Part shown: piece by piece, positions 8,396-15,084 of the stretch
How positions within the stretch are numbered: position 1 is the stretch's first letter
Layout of the letters: each line of letters starts with the position of its first letter
Source: Dehalococcoidia bacterium UBA6808
GTDB taxonomy: Bacteria > Chloroflexota > Dehalococcoidia > GIF9 > UBA5629
Reading direction: 5' to 3'
NCBI GenBank assembly: GCA_002452695.1
Contig: DKFA01000061.1
Coordinates: 1 to 15,374 of the forward strand
Length of the DNA stretch: 15,374 nucleotides
The notes under the pieces: generated by a model
What the model saw: only the letters and a program-made list of their open reading frames with translations
The model's database searches: none
What the model was told of the DNA's origin: nothing
Translations under genes and position numbers: made by a program

Positions 8396-9649
8396 TTACG
8401 CCTGCTTTTTATGCGGCGTTTTCATCATGAAAAATGCAATGAAAATTCCGATAAAGGCCAGCAAACCCACTGGAATGAAAGCCCTCAAGTACGACCCGAA
8501 CAGATCGCTGGCATAGCCGGAGATGAAGTTGGCCAGTATCGCTCCCGCCCCGTAGGCCAGCAGCATGATGCCGTAGTTTCTGGCGCTGTACTTGGCCCCG
8601 AAGAACGTTGTGGTCGAGGTCGGAGCTATGGCCAGCCATCCTCCCAGACATAGCCAGAAGGCGGCAAAACAGATTACATACAAGGCCACGCTGCCTGGCC
8701 CGGCAAAGAGCATGCCGATCGAAGCTGCTAGGATCATGATGAATGATAATATAGCAGCACTGCGCGGCTGTACCCGGTCGGTGATCCAACCGAACAACGG
8801 CCGCCCGCCACCATTGAAAAGCGCAAAAAACATCACCAGCGTAGCAGCGGTGGCTGCATCGAGCTTGATGATGCCCATCGCTACCGGGCTGGCAATGCCG
8901 ATAGCCATCAGGCCGGCCAGCGAGCCGATGATGAAGCAGATAAACAGTCCCCAGAAGCTGGCCGTTTTAACCATGGCAGAGCTTTCGTAGTCCTCTCCCG
9001 CTGAAATCCCGACGGTTTTCGGGACCCATCCTGCCGGTTTCCAGCCGGCAGCCGGGAAGCGCAGCGGCAGGGACAGCAGTATACAGATCACCAGAAATGC
9101 GATGCCCAGGTATAAAAACGTGTTGAGCAACTGAACTGAAGTGATCAGGTTATTTGCAATGTAGGCACTGACAAAAGGAGAGCCGCCGAAGCCTGCCACG
9201 GTCAGGCCGACAGCCAGTCCTTTCCTGTCGGGAAACCACCTGGTCGCTACGGCAATCGGTCCACTGTAAGAAAGCCCTACTCCGGAACCGGCTATGACGC
9301 CATAGGTAATGATCAACACCCAGATGTTAGGCCAAATTCCAGGCAAAATTCCTGACAGTATCCAACCGAGTCCGAGGATGGTGCCTCCGATGATACCCAA
9401 ATTGCGGGGGCCGATCTTCTCCAACCATCTGCCGCTGAAAGGGAAAATACCAGCAAAAAATGCAAGAAAGAACATAAACGGCAGTCCGCCTTCGAAAGCT
9501 CCGACTTTGAAGAAATCCTGACAGGGTACCTTGAAAACACTGAAGGCATACACGCTTCCCAGGCACAGGTTAATAATAAAACCAATAATAACAAATACCC
9601 ACCTGCCCTTCTCGGCGGGCATGCCAAAAAGTTTATTTTCCTCTGTCAT
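8396..9649 (-). CDS. OFA-family MFS transporter (oxalate/formate antiporter-like), copy 1
   Basis: This is a 417-residue inner-membrane carrier with about 12 hydrophobic helices. The N-terminus (NKLFGMPAEKGRW, then FIINLCLGSVYAFSVFKVP), WFPDRKGLAVGLTVAGFG after helix 4, NGGGRPLFGWITDR at helix 8 and NYGIMLLAYGAGA at helix 11 place it in the OFA group, which carries oxalate, formate, lactate and related small carboxylates. The Arg of the NG-GR motif, matching the substrate-binding Arg of OxlT, is kept. Where OxlT has its essential helix-11 lysine, this protein seems to have Tyr366 (AYG), so oxalate exchange is doubtful and the substrate is unknown. A close paralogue lies just upstream and acsA beyond it, suggesting acetate or another monocarboxylate. 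The ribosome site is weak (AGAGG, 12 bases away). Confidence 0.9.
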   Translation of the reverse strand: MTEENKLFGMPAEKGRWVFVIIGFIINLCLGSVYAFSVFKVPCQDFFKVGAFEGGLPFMFFLAFFAGIFPFSGRWLEKIGPRNLGIIGGTILGLGWILSGILPGIWPNIWVLIITYGVIAGSGVGLSYSGPIAVATRWFPDRKGLAVGLTVAGFGGSPFVSAYIANNLITSVQLLNTFLYLGIAFLVICILLSLPLRFPAAGWKPAGWVPKTVGISAGEDYESSAMVKTASFWGLFICFIIGSLAGLMAIGIASPVAMGIIKLDAATAATLVMFFALFNGGGRPLFGWITDRVQPRSAAILSFIMILAASIGMLFAGPGSVALYVICFAAFWLCLGGWLAIAPTSTTTFFGAKYSARNYGIMLLAYGAGAILANFISGYASDLFGSYLRAFIPVGLLAFIGIFIAFFMMKTPHKKQA

Positions 9650-9687
9650 TTTTACTGTCTACCTCTTCAAATGAATTGAAATGCTTA

Positions 9688-9696
9688 AGTATAGCA
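9688..9696 (-). promoter_or_regulatory. Extended -10 promoter for MFS copy 1
   Basis: TGCTATACT on the minus strand fits the TGnTATAAT extended -10 form. No good -35 is seen. Transcription would begin near 9681, about 32 bases before the ATG, and just after the terminator at 9727-9750, so this copy can be expressed separately from its paralogue. Confidence 0.45.
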
Positions 9697-9726
9697 AAAC
9701 GAGTAAACTATTTCCTCGAAACAAAA

Positions 9727-9750
9727 GGGACCGGCTGATCAGCCGGTCCC
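9727..9750 (-). terminator. Rho-independent terminator of MFS copy 2
   Basis: A perfect 24-base palindrome (arm GGGACCGGCTGA and its complement) begins 29 bases beyond the MFS-2 stop. On the minus strand it is followed at once by TTTTGTTT, a proper U-tract. Confidence 0.8.
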
Positions 9751-9778
9751 TGCCCATCTTACTGAATAATTAAACTGG

Positions 9779-11044
9779 TCAGGCTTTCTTCGGTGCTTTA
9801 AGCAGGAAGATAGCCAATAATATGGCTATCGCTGACAATACTGCGGTAATGATAAACGCATTTCTGTAATCACCGAATATATCCTTGGCCAGGCCTGAGA
9901 TAAGGCCACCCACGATAGCGCCGATGCCGTAAGCAAAGAAAACCACGCCGTAGTTGCGTGTATAATGTTTGGGCCCAAAAAAGGTTGTGGTTGTCGTTGG
10001 CCCTATGGCCAGCCATCCTCCCAGACATAGCCACAATGCGCAGAAACAGACCGTGTATAAGGCGGTTGTCCCAGCGCCTGCCTGGAGCATTAATACCGCA
10101 GCAACAAATATGATAGCCAGTGAGATAACGGCTGCCCAACGCGGAGTGATGCGATCGGTTAGCCAGCCGAAAAGAGGCCTTCCCAGGCCGTTGAAAATGG
10201 CGAACACACCCACCAGCACCGCCGCAATCTCAGCTTCCAGCATGATGACCTCAGTCCCCACCGGGCTTGATACGCCAATGGCCATCAGACCAGCAGTACA
10301 ACCAATAGTATAAGCCAGGAAAAGCCCCCAGAATGCCGGTGTTTTGACCATTTCAGCCGTGGTCATCTCGACGGCAGATGCAGCAGCCGCTGCGGGAGGC
10401 GTCCATCCCTGAGGTTTCCATCCTGTCACAGGAAATTTAAGCAGCAGTGACAACAGAATTATGATGATTAAAAATGCAATACCCATATAGATAAAGGTGT
10501 TTAAAGGATTGACAGCTTTGATCAGCGCACTGGCGACATAAGCGCTGATAAACGGAGATCCACCGAAACCAGCCAGCGTCAAACCAACTGCCAGACCTTT
10601 TTTATCGGGGAACCATTTCGCCGCCACTGCAATCGGGCCACCATATGCCAGCCCGACGCCAGCGCCGCCGATCATGCCGTAAGTCAGGACTAGAGCCCAG
10701 ATACTGGACCACACATTGGGTATGATACCTGCAAGTATCCATCCCAGGCCCACCAAAATACCGCCAACGATCCCAACTTTTTTAGGTCCCAGTTTCTCCA
10801 GCACCTGACCACCAAAAAACATGAGAATGGCAAAGAAAAACAGAAAAGCCATGAACGGAAGATTACCCTCAAAAGATCCCACGTTAACCTTATACGTATT
10901 AGCGAAGAAATTCTGAATCGGGACTTTAAATACGCTGTAAGCATAGACGCTGCCCAGGCAGATATTGATGATGAATCCCAACAGGATGAAGATCCAACGT
11001 CCGCTCTCTGCCTTCATACCAAATAATTTAGTGTTTTCAGCCAT
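9779..11044 (-). CDS. OFA-family MFS transporter (oxalate/formate antiporter-like), copy 2
   Basis: The protein has 421 residues from the ATG at 11044-11042, which has GGAGGAG about 10 bases upstream; an in-frame ATG at 11107 lies inside the acsA terminator and is rejected. It shares most motifs with the downstream copy: NTKLFGMKAESGRW start, CLGSVYAYSVFKVP, WFPDKKGLAVGLTLAGFG, NGLGRPLFGWLTDR and NYGVVFFAYGIGA. It therefore arose by tandem duplication, but it has an extra stretch (ANTYKVNV) in the first periplasmic loop and a different central loop rich in Ala. Tyr372 stands where OxlT has its key lysine. It sits 3' of acsA with a terminator between, so it probably supplies a carboxylate, perhaps acetate, for activation by Acs. 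The substrate is inferred only from context. Confidence 0.9.
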   Translation of the reverse strand: MAENTKLFGMKAESGRWIFILLGFIINICLGSVYAYSVFKVPIQNFFANTYKVNVGSFEGNLPFMAFLFFFAILMFFGGQVLEKLGPKKVGIVGGILVGLGWILAGIIPNVWSSIWALVLTYGMIGGAGVGLAYGGPIAVAAKWFPDKKGLAVGLTLAGFGGSPFISAYVASALIKAVNPLNTFIYMGIAFLIIIILLSLLLKFPVTGWKPQGWTPPAAAAASAVEMTTAEMVKTPAFWGLFLAYTIGCTAGLMAIGVSSPVGTEVIMLEAEIAAVLVGVFAIFNGLGRPLFGWLTDRITPRWAAVISLAIIFVAAVLMLQAGAGTTALYTVCFCALWLCLGGWLAIGPTTTTTFFGPKHYTRNYGVVFFAYGIGAIVGGLISGLAKDIFGDYRNAFIITAVLSAIAILLAIFLLKAPKKA

Positions 11045-11069
11045 TATCTCGAATCTCCTCCGGATAAAT

Positions 11070-11075
11070 ATTATA
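11070..11075 (-). promoter_or_regulatory. Possible -10 box for MFS copy 2
   Basis: A perfect TATAAT lies on the minus strand, 25 bases before the ATG at 11044, just after the acsA terminator. The -35 region (GATTTT at 17 bases) is poor. It would let the transporter be made independently of acsA. Confidence 0.35.
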
Positions 11076-11090
11076 TAGTAAAAAGGGGAT

Positions 11091-11125
11091 AAAAATCGGC
11101 GCTGCATCTGCAGCGCCGATTTTTT
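11091..11125 (-). terminator. Rho-independent terminator of acsA (bidirectional in form)
   Basis: The stem ATCGGCGCTGCA and its exact complement are separated by two bases and extended by A and T runs on both sides. On the minus strand the hairpin is followed by TTTTTATCCCC, starting 6 bases past the acsA stop. Confidence 0.88.
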
Positions 11126-11130
11126 ATTTC

Positions 11131-13116
11131 TTACTGGACCCGGTTCTTTACCAGGTCGTTGACTACTGAAGGATCTGCCAGTGTAGAGGTATCGCCCAGG
11201 TTGGACACATCGTTGGCTGCGATTTTGAGCAGAATCCTGCGCATGATCTTGCCCGAGCGGGTCTTGGGCAGACCGTCAGCCCACTGCAGCTTGTCAGGTG
11301 TAGCAATGGGACCGATCTCCTTGCGGACATGGGCAACCAGGGCTTTTTTGAGATCGTCGGATTTTTCCTGGCCGGTCTTGAGGGTCACGTAGGCATAGAT
11401 GCCCTGACCCTTGATCTCGTGAGGCATGCCGACTACGGCTGCCTCTGCCACCGCCGGATGGGAAACCAGTGCGCTCTCAACCTCGGCAGTGCCAATTCTA
11501 TGACCCGAAACGTTGATGACATCATCGATGCGGCCCATCAGCCAGAAATAGCCATCCTCGTCGACCCTGGCGCCGTCGCCGGTGGTGTAAACACCCGGGT
11601 TCTGTATGAAGTAGGTATTCTTGAACCTCTCGGGATCGCCGTAGACGCCGCGCATAAGGCCGGGCCAAGGTTTCTCGATGATCAGTGAGCCGCCCTCGTT
11701 GACGCCTGCCTGGCTGCGATCCTCCCTTATGACCTTGGCAGCAATGCCGAAGAACGGGAAGGTTGCAGAGCCCGGTTTCAGAGGCCATGCGCCGGGCAGT
11801 GGGGTGATCAGGATGCCGCCCGTCTCGGTCTGCCACCAGGTATCAACGATCGGACACCTGCTGCCGCCGACCACGGTGTAATACCACATCCAGGCTTCGG
11901 GGTTGATCGGCTCGCCGACGGAACCCAGCAGCCTGAGAGAGCTAAGGTCATGCTTCTTCACCCAGTCATCGCCGTCCTTCATGATGGCGCGGATGGCGGT
12001 GGGGGCGGTGTAAAGAATGTTGACCTTGTATTTTTCTACGATGTCCCAGAACCTGTCAGGCTTGGGATAGTTAGGCACGCCTTCGAAAACGATGCTGGTG
12101 GCGCCGCAGGCCAGCGGACCATAGGTGATGTAGCTATGGCCTGTCACCCAGCCGATGTCAGCCGTGCACCAGTAAGTATCCTCATCTTTATAATCAAAGA
12201 TATATTTAAAGGTGGTCATGACATAGAGCAAATAGCCGGCGGTGGTATGCATCACGCCCTTCGGCTTGCCGGTGCTGCCGCTGGTGTAAAGGATGAACAG
12301 GGGATCTTCAGCGTCCATCTGTTCCGGTTCGCAGGGTTTCTTGACATCGTCGGCATTCATTTCGGTCTTCCAGAGCAGGTCGCGTCCGGCTACCATGGGT
12401 GCGTCGTTGTTGGCCCTATTGACCACGATGACCGTCTTGCAGTCCGGGCAGCCCTGTAAAGCCTGGTCGGCATTGGCTTTGCTGGCGACGACCTTGCCGC
12501 CGCGATAATAGCCGTCAGTGCAAATCAGCAAGGAGGCCTTGCTGTCAACGATCCTGTCGCGCAGCGCATCGGCGCTAAAGCCGCCGAATACGATGCAGTG
12601 GATGGCACCGATCCTGGTGCAGGCTAACATGGCGATGACCAGCTCTGAAATCATGGGAAGATAAATAGCTACGCGGTCGCCCTTCTTGACGCCATGTTTC
12701 TTCAGGACGTTGGCGAATTTATTGACTTCCCACCAGAGTTGTTCATAGGTATATGTTTTGGAATCTTCGATGTCGCCTTCGAAAATGATGGCGGCCTTGT
12801 TCTTGCGCCAGGTCTTGAGGTGGCGATCAAGACAGTTGTAGGAAACATTCAGTTTACCACCCACGAACCATTCGTGATGAGCATTCTTGAAGTCGTCGAT
12901 CAGCACCTTGTCCCATTTCTTGAACCAGTCGATCTGGCTGGCCTGATCGGCCCAGAAACCTTCTGGGTCTTCAATGGAACGTTTGTAGAGTTTTTTGTAC
13001 TCGGCCACACTCTTGATGTAGGCCTGCTTGGTGAATTCTTTGGAAGGAGGGAACTTCCTGTTTTCCACCGACATAGAGGTGATAGTTGATTTTTTCTCTT
13101 CGGGTTTGTCTGCCAT
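11131..13116 (-). CDS. acsA: Acetyl-CoA synthetase (AMP-forming acetate-CoA ligase)
   Basis: The enzyme makes acetyl-CoA from acetate, ATP and CoA through acetyl-AMP. Its 661 residues match the usual Acs length, and the N-terminal ACAS region (EDPEGFWADQA, FKNAHHEWFVGGKLNVSYNCLDRH) marks it as a true Acs rather than a general acyl-CoA ligase. Motifs: YTSGSTGKPKG at 277-287, GEPINPEAW at 401-409, DTWWQTETGG at 425-434 (including the acetate-pocket Trp), TGD and the hinge region GRIDDVINVSGHRIGTAEVE, and PKTRSGKIMRR with the catalytic Lys623, the residue acetylated in Salmonella Acs (Lys609 there). GGAGG lies 15 bases before the ATG, which is long; no better start codon is seen, and the N-terminal Lys/Glu-rich tail is variable anyway. 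A strong promoter lies at 13269-13297 and a terminator follows the gene. Confidence 0.97.
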   Translation of the reverse strand: MADKPEEKKSTITSMSVENRKFPPSKEFTKQAYIKSVAEYKKLYKRSIEDPEGFWADQASQIDWFKKWDKVLIDDFKNAHHEWFVGGKLNVSYNCLDRHLKTWRKNKAAIIFEGDIEDSKTYTYEQLWWEVNKFANVLKKHGVKKGDRVAIYLPMISELVIAMLACTRIGAIHCIVFGGFSADALRDRIVDSKASLLICTDGYYRGGKVVASKANADQALQGCPDCKTVIVVNRANNDAPMVAGRDLLWKTEMNADDVKKPCEPEQMDAEDPLFILYTSGSTGKPKGVMHTTAGYLLYVMTTFKYIFDYKDEDTYWCTADIGWVTGHSYITYGPLACGATSIVFEGVPNYPKPDRFWDIVEKYKVNILYTAPTAIRAIMKDGDDWVKKHDLSSLRLLGSVGEPINPEAWMWYYTVVGGSRCPIVDTWWQTETGGILITPLPGAWPLKPGSATFPFFGIAAKVIREDRSQAGVNEGGSLIIEKPWPGLMRGVYGDPERFKNTYFIQNPGVYTTGDGARVDEDGYFWLMGRIDDVINVSGHRIGTAEVESALVSHPAVAEAAVVGMPHEIKGQGIYAYVTLKTGQEKSDDLKKALVAHVRKEIGPIATPDKLQWADGLPKTRSGKIMRRILLKIAANDVSNLGDTSTLADPSVVNDLVKNRVQ

Positions 13117-13175
13117 GTTGTATTTGATAATCCTCCTTAAATAGATTTTTCTATATTGAACGGCATAAACCTCAA

Positions 13176-13181
13176 ATTATA
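13176..13181 (-). promoter_or_regulatory. Possible second -10 box for acsA
   Basis: TATAAT on the minus strand would start transcription near 13169, giving a leader of about 50 bases. The -35 position has no TTGACA-like hexamer. A 6-base inverted repeat (13171-13176 and 13203-13208) brackets the region, which may be chance. Confidence 0.3.
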
Positions 13182-13268
13182 CACCTATCAGTGACACCAT
13201 CCTTTGAGTTAAAAGACCAAATAGCAAGCAAAACCATTCCAGACTACGATTTGTATAACCAACCCGAA

Positions 13269-13297
13269 ATAATACAGTAAGCTAATCTCACTGTCAA
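13269..13297 (-). promoter_or_regulatory. Strong sigma-70-like promoter for acsA
   Basis: On the minus strand a perfect -35 TTGACA (13297-13292) is separated by 17 bases from TATTAT (13274-13269). Predicted start is near 13262, leaving a leader of about 146 bases before the ATG. The -35 box begins 7 bases from the stop codon of the upstream AI-2E-family gene. Confidence 0.75.
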
Positions 13298-13303
13298 CTT
13301 TTG

Positions 13304-14392
13304 TCAGGTCTGCAACTGCGATGCCTGCCTCTCGGCTCTGAAATATTTAAAGATCTCCCATATCGTGGCAAAGATAGGCAAACTCAGTATCATGCCCCAA
13401 AAACCGGCAATGTAGCCGCCGATCACCAGCATCACCATTACAATGGCTGGATGTATCTGCATATATTTGCCCTGTACCAAGTTAAGAAAGACTGCGTTGA
13501 GTAATCCCTCAGCAATTGAGAAGACCAGCAGCGCCCAGATGACTTTATCAGGCTGTATGGCCAGCGTCAGTACCAGAATCACCAGGCCTGAGATGATCGG
13601 GCCGATTATGGGGATAAACTGGGTTATGGCCGTGACCGCTCCCATAGCCAGCGCGTACTCGATCTGAAGTATCCACAAGCCCAGGAAGACCAGCGTTCCA
13701 ACTATCAGCCCCAAAATTATCTGGGCCCTGATATAACGGCCCATTACATTGCCTATGATATCCAGGATGGCCTCGGCATGCCGCGCAGTTCTCTCCGGCA
13801 ACATATCATGGAAATATTTCTGAAAAGCTTCATAGTCAAATAGCACAAAAAACAGGAAAAATGGCAGCGTAAAGAAGCCCACGATCGTAGGCATACTGGC
13901 AGGGATGACGGCCATGCTGCCGGCAACAAAGTCCTGCACGTGTTTGCCTCCCGCCGTAGCCAAGTTGTTGACCACACCCTGGATTGCATCCCTGATCGTA
14001 TCTGGCATGCTTATGCGAAAGGTTGTAAACCATTGACCGGCCTGGTCCACGCTTTTGGAAATGAATTCCGGCGCCCTGTTAACCAGTACAGTCGAAGCAG
14101 ATACCATTGCAGATCCAATGTAAACTATAAAAAGAACAAAAAGCGCTGTAACCACGATGAAAACGATGATTATCGCTGCCGCCCGTCTGGCTTTTTGCCA
14201 CCTGTCTCCGGGAGGTATCAGTTTTTCCAGCCATAAAACGACTGGAATCAGCAGGTAAGCCAGCAAAATGCCTACCAGGAAAGGTATCAACACCGCCATG
14301 GAAGCAGCCACCAGCCAGATGGCCAGTGCAGCAACTATCAGTATGATAAACGGACGCCAGTATTTGTGCCACAGACTGTTGTCAGTGGACAT
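13304..14392 (-). CDS. AI-2E transporter family (TqsA/YdiK/PerM-type) membrane protein
   Basis: The 362-residue protein has the layout of the AI-2E_transport family: a pair of N-terminal helices (IILIVAALAIWL, then VLIPFLVGILLAYLLIPVV), a third helix, a soluble central part (about 100-165), and a C-terminal helical block containing FFTLPFFLFFVLFDYE, ITQFIPIIGPIISG and the conserved end VMLVIGGYIAGFWGMILSLPI. GGAGGT lies 10 bases before the ATG. Members include TqsA (autoinducer-2 export) and sodium/proton or unknown exporters in other bacteria; signalling in this organism cannot be claimed. The gene follows the small YtxG/YtxH-like pair with a 98-base gap in which I see no terminator and only weak promoter-like sequence, so co-transcription is likely. 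No terminator separates it from the acsA promoter. Confidence 0.92.
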   Translation of the reverse strand: MSTDNSLWHKYWRPFIILIVAALAIWLVAASMAVLIPFLVGILLAYLLIPVVLWLEKLIPPGDRWQKARRAAAIIIVFIVVTALFVLFIVYIGSAMVSASTVLVNRAPEFISKSVDQAGQWFTTFRISMPDTIRDAIQGVVNNLATAGGKHVQDFVAGSMAVIPASMPTIVGFFTLPFFLFFVLFDYEAFQKYFHDMLPERTARHAEAILDIIGNVMGRYIRAQIILGLIVGTLVFLGLWILQIEYALAMGAVTAITQFIPIIGPIISGLVILVLTLAIQPDKVIWALLVFSIAEGLLNAVFLNLVQGKYMQIHPAIVMVMLVIGGYIAGFWGMILSLPIFATIWEIFKYFRAERQASQLQT

Positions 14393-14490
14393 TTTGCTTT
14401 TTACCTCCGGCGGTTAATTGCTTTGTATTGCCCACCCGGGCCTGCTTATCAGTTTTTCAATGTGGGTGACAAGAAATTGCCGCGCACCCG

Positions 14491-14721
14491 CTATTCATTT
14501 TCTGCTGCCCCTTTTTCTTCCTGTGCCATCCTTTGCTCCACTCGCTCTCTTATACGGCTGGCCACTTTTGAGGAATTCTCTTTTGCGGTCGACAGCCTAT
14601 CTTTAACTCTCTGACGTGTCTCGATGCCGGATTGAGGAGCATAAAGAAAACCTACGGCCAGCCCGATCGCTACACCGATCATTAACCCTGTGAAAAAACC
14701 GGTACCTGTTTCTCTACTCAT
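14491..14721 (-). CDS. YtxH-like small membrane protein
   Basis: The protein has 76 residues from the ATG at 14721-14719, with GGAGG 9 bases upstream; a longer frame from 14760 would overlap the previous gene and lacks a site. One glycine-rich membrane segment (GFFTGLMIGVAIGLAVGFLYAP) is followed by QSGIETRQRVKDR and a charged, probably helical tail ending in EKGAAENE. The GxxxG-type helix followed by LYAPxSGxETR is the signature of the YtxH family, which in Bacillus belongs to the ytxGHJ stress operon and has no known biochemical activity. Its start overlaps the stop of the upstream gene (ATGAGTAG), so translation is probably coupled. Confidence 0.85.
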   Translation of the reverse strand: MSRETGTGFFTGLMIGVAIGLAVGFLYAPQSGIETRQRVKDRLSTAKENSSKVASRIRERVEQRMAQEEKGAAENE

Positions 14722-15001
14722 CGCTCTTAGCCTCCTTCTTATTAAATAGCTTTGAGACAAAGCCTATTCCCTTGATTACACCCTGAATGAGACCGCCGAC
14801 CTGCGCCACAGGTTGAATGACCTCTTCCTCAGCATAATCGATCAGATCACTGGTCCTGGCTGCGACCATGTCGACCGAATCCAATGCCTTCAATATCCTT
14901 TTGTACAAAAGGATAGCTACGATCATGGTGATAACCAGCGCTATCGTACCCACCAGTCCGAAGATCACAATCACAAGGTCCCTCCACCAGGCTAAATCCA
15001 T
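14714..15001 (-). CDS. Small single-pass membrane protein, YtxG/DUF948-like
   Basis: The protein has 95 residues from the ATG at 15001-14999. The upstream ATG at 15016 overlaps the Shine-Dalgarno sequence and is rejected. The N-terminus MDLAWWRDL leads into one membrane helix (VIVIFGLVGTIALVITMIVAILLY), followed by an amphipathic region (KALDSVDMVAARTSDLIDYAEEEVIQPV), a Gly-rich stretch (GGLIQGVIKGIGFV) and a charged tail. This layout, together with a YtxH-like partner directly downstream, resembles YtxG/DUF948 proteins. I assign it by architecture and neighbourhood, not by a decisive motif. It overlaps the next gene by 8 bases and lies 26 bases beyond the ancestral end of the GNAT gene, so it is probably in one operon with both. 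Confidence 0.75.
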   Translation of the reverse strand: MDLAWWRDLVIVIFGLVGTIALVITMIVAILLYKRILKALDSVDMVAARTSDLIDYAEEEVIQPVAQVGGLIQGVIKGIGFVSKLFNKKEAKSDE

Positions 15002-15004
15002 ATT

Positions 15005-15014
15005 GATCACCTCC
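15005..15014 (-). promoter_or_regulatory. Very strong ribosome binding site deciding the start of the YtxG-like gene
   Basis: GGAGGTGATC on the minus strand is a ten-base perfect complement of the 16S rRNA tail. GGAGG sits 8 bases before ATG 15001, which excludes the in-frame ATG at 15016. A TATAAT box (15032-15027) lies just upstream but without a good -35. Confidence 0.8.
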
Positions 15015-15027
15015 ATATATATGTATA

Positions 15028-15084
15028 TTATAGTAAGATAAGATAATACACCCCACCACCACTGCTGACAATCTGAAAACCTGC
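15028..15084 (-). other. Former 3' end of the GNAT gene, in frame after the premature stop
   Basis: After TAA 15087-15085 the same frame continues for 18 codons (AGFQIVSSGGGVYYLILL) and stops at TAA 15030-15028. This matches the expected GF...GVY-L ending of the family and shows that the shorter end is recent. Confidence 0.65.

Noticed and set aside
11950..12459. 169-codon plus-strand frame inside acsA
   Set aside because: It is an antisense shadow of a strongly conserved enzyme gene with no family motif of its own.
13304..14392. Evidence for quorum sensing from the AI-2E-family protein
   Set aside because: The family name is broader than its function, many members do not handle AI-2, and no luxS or lsr gene is present.
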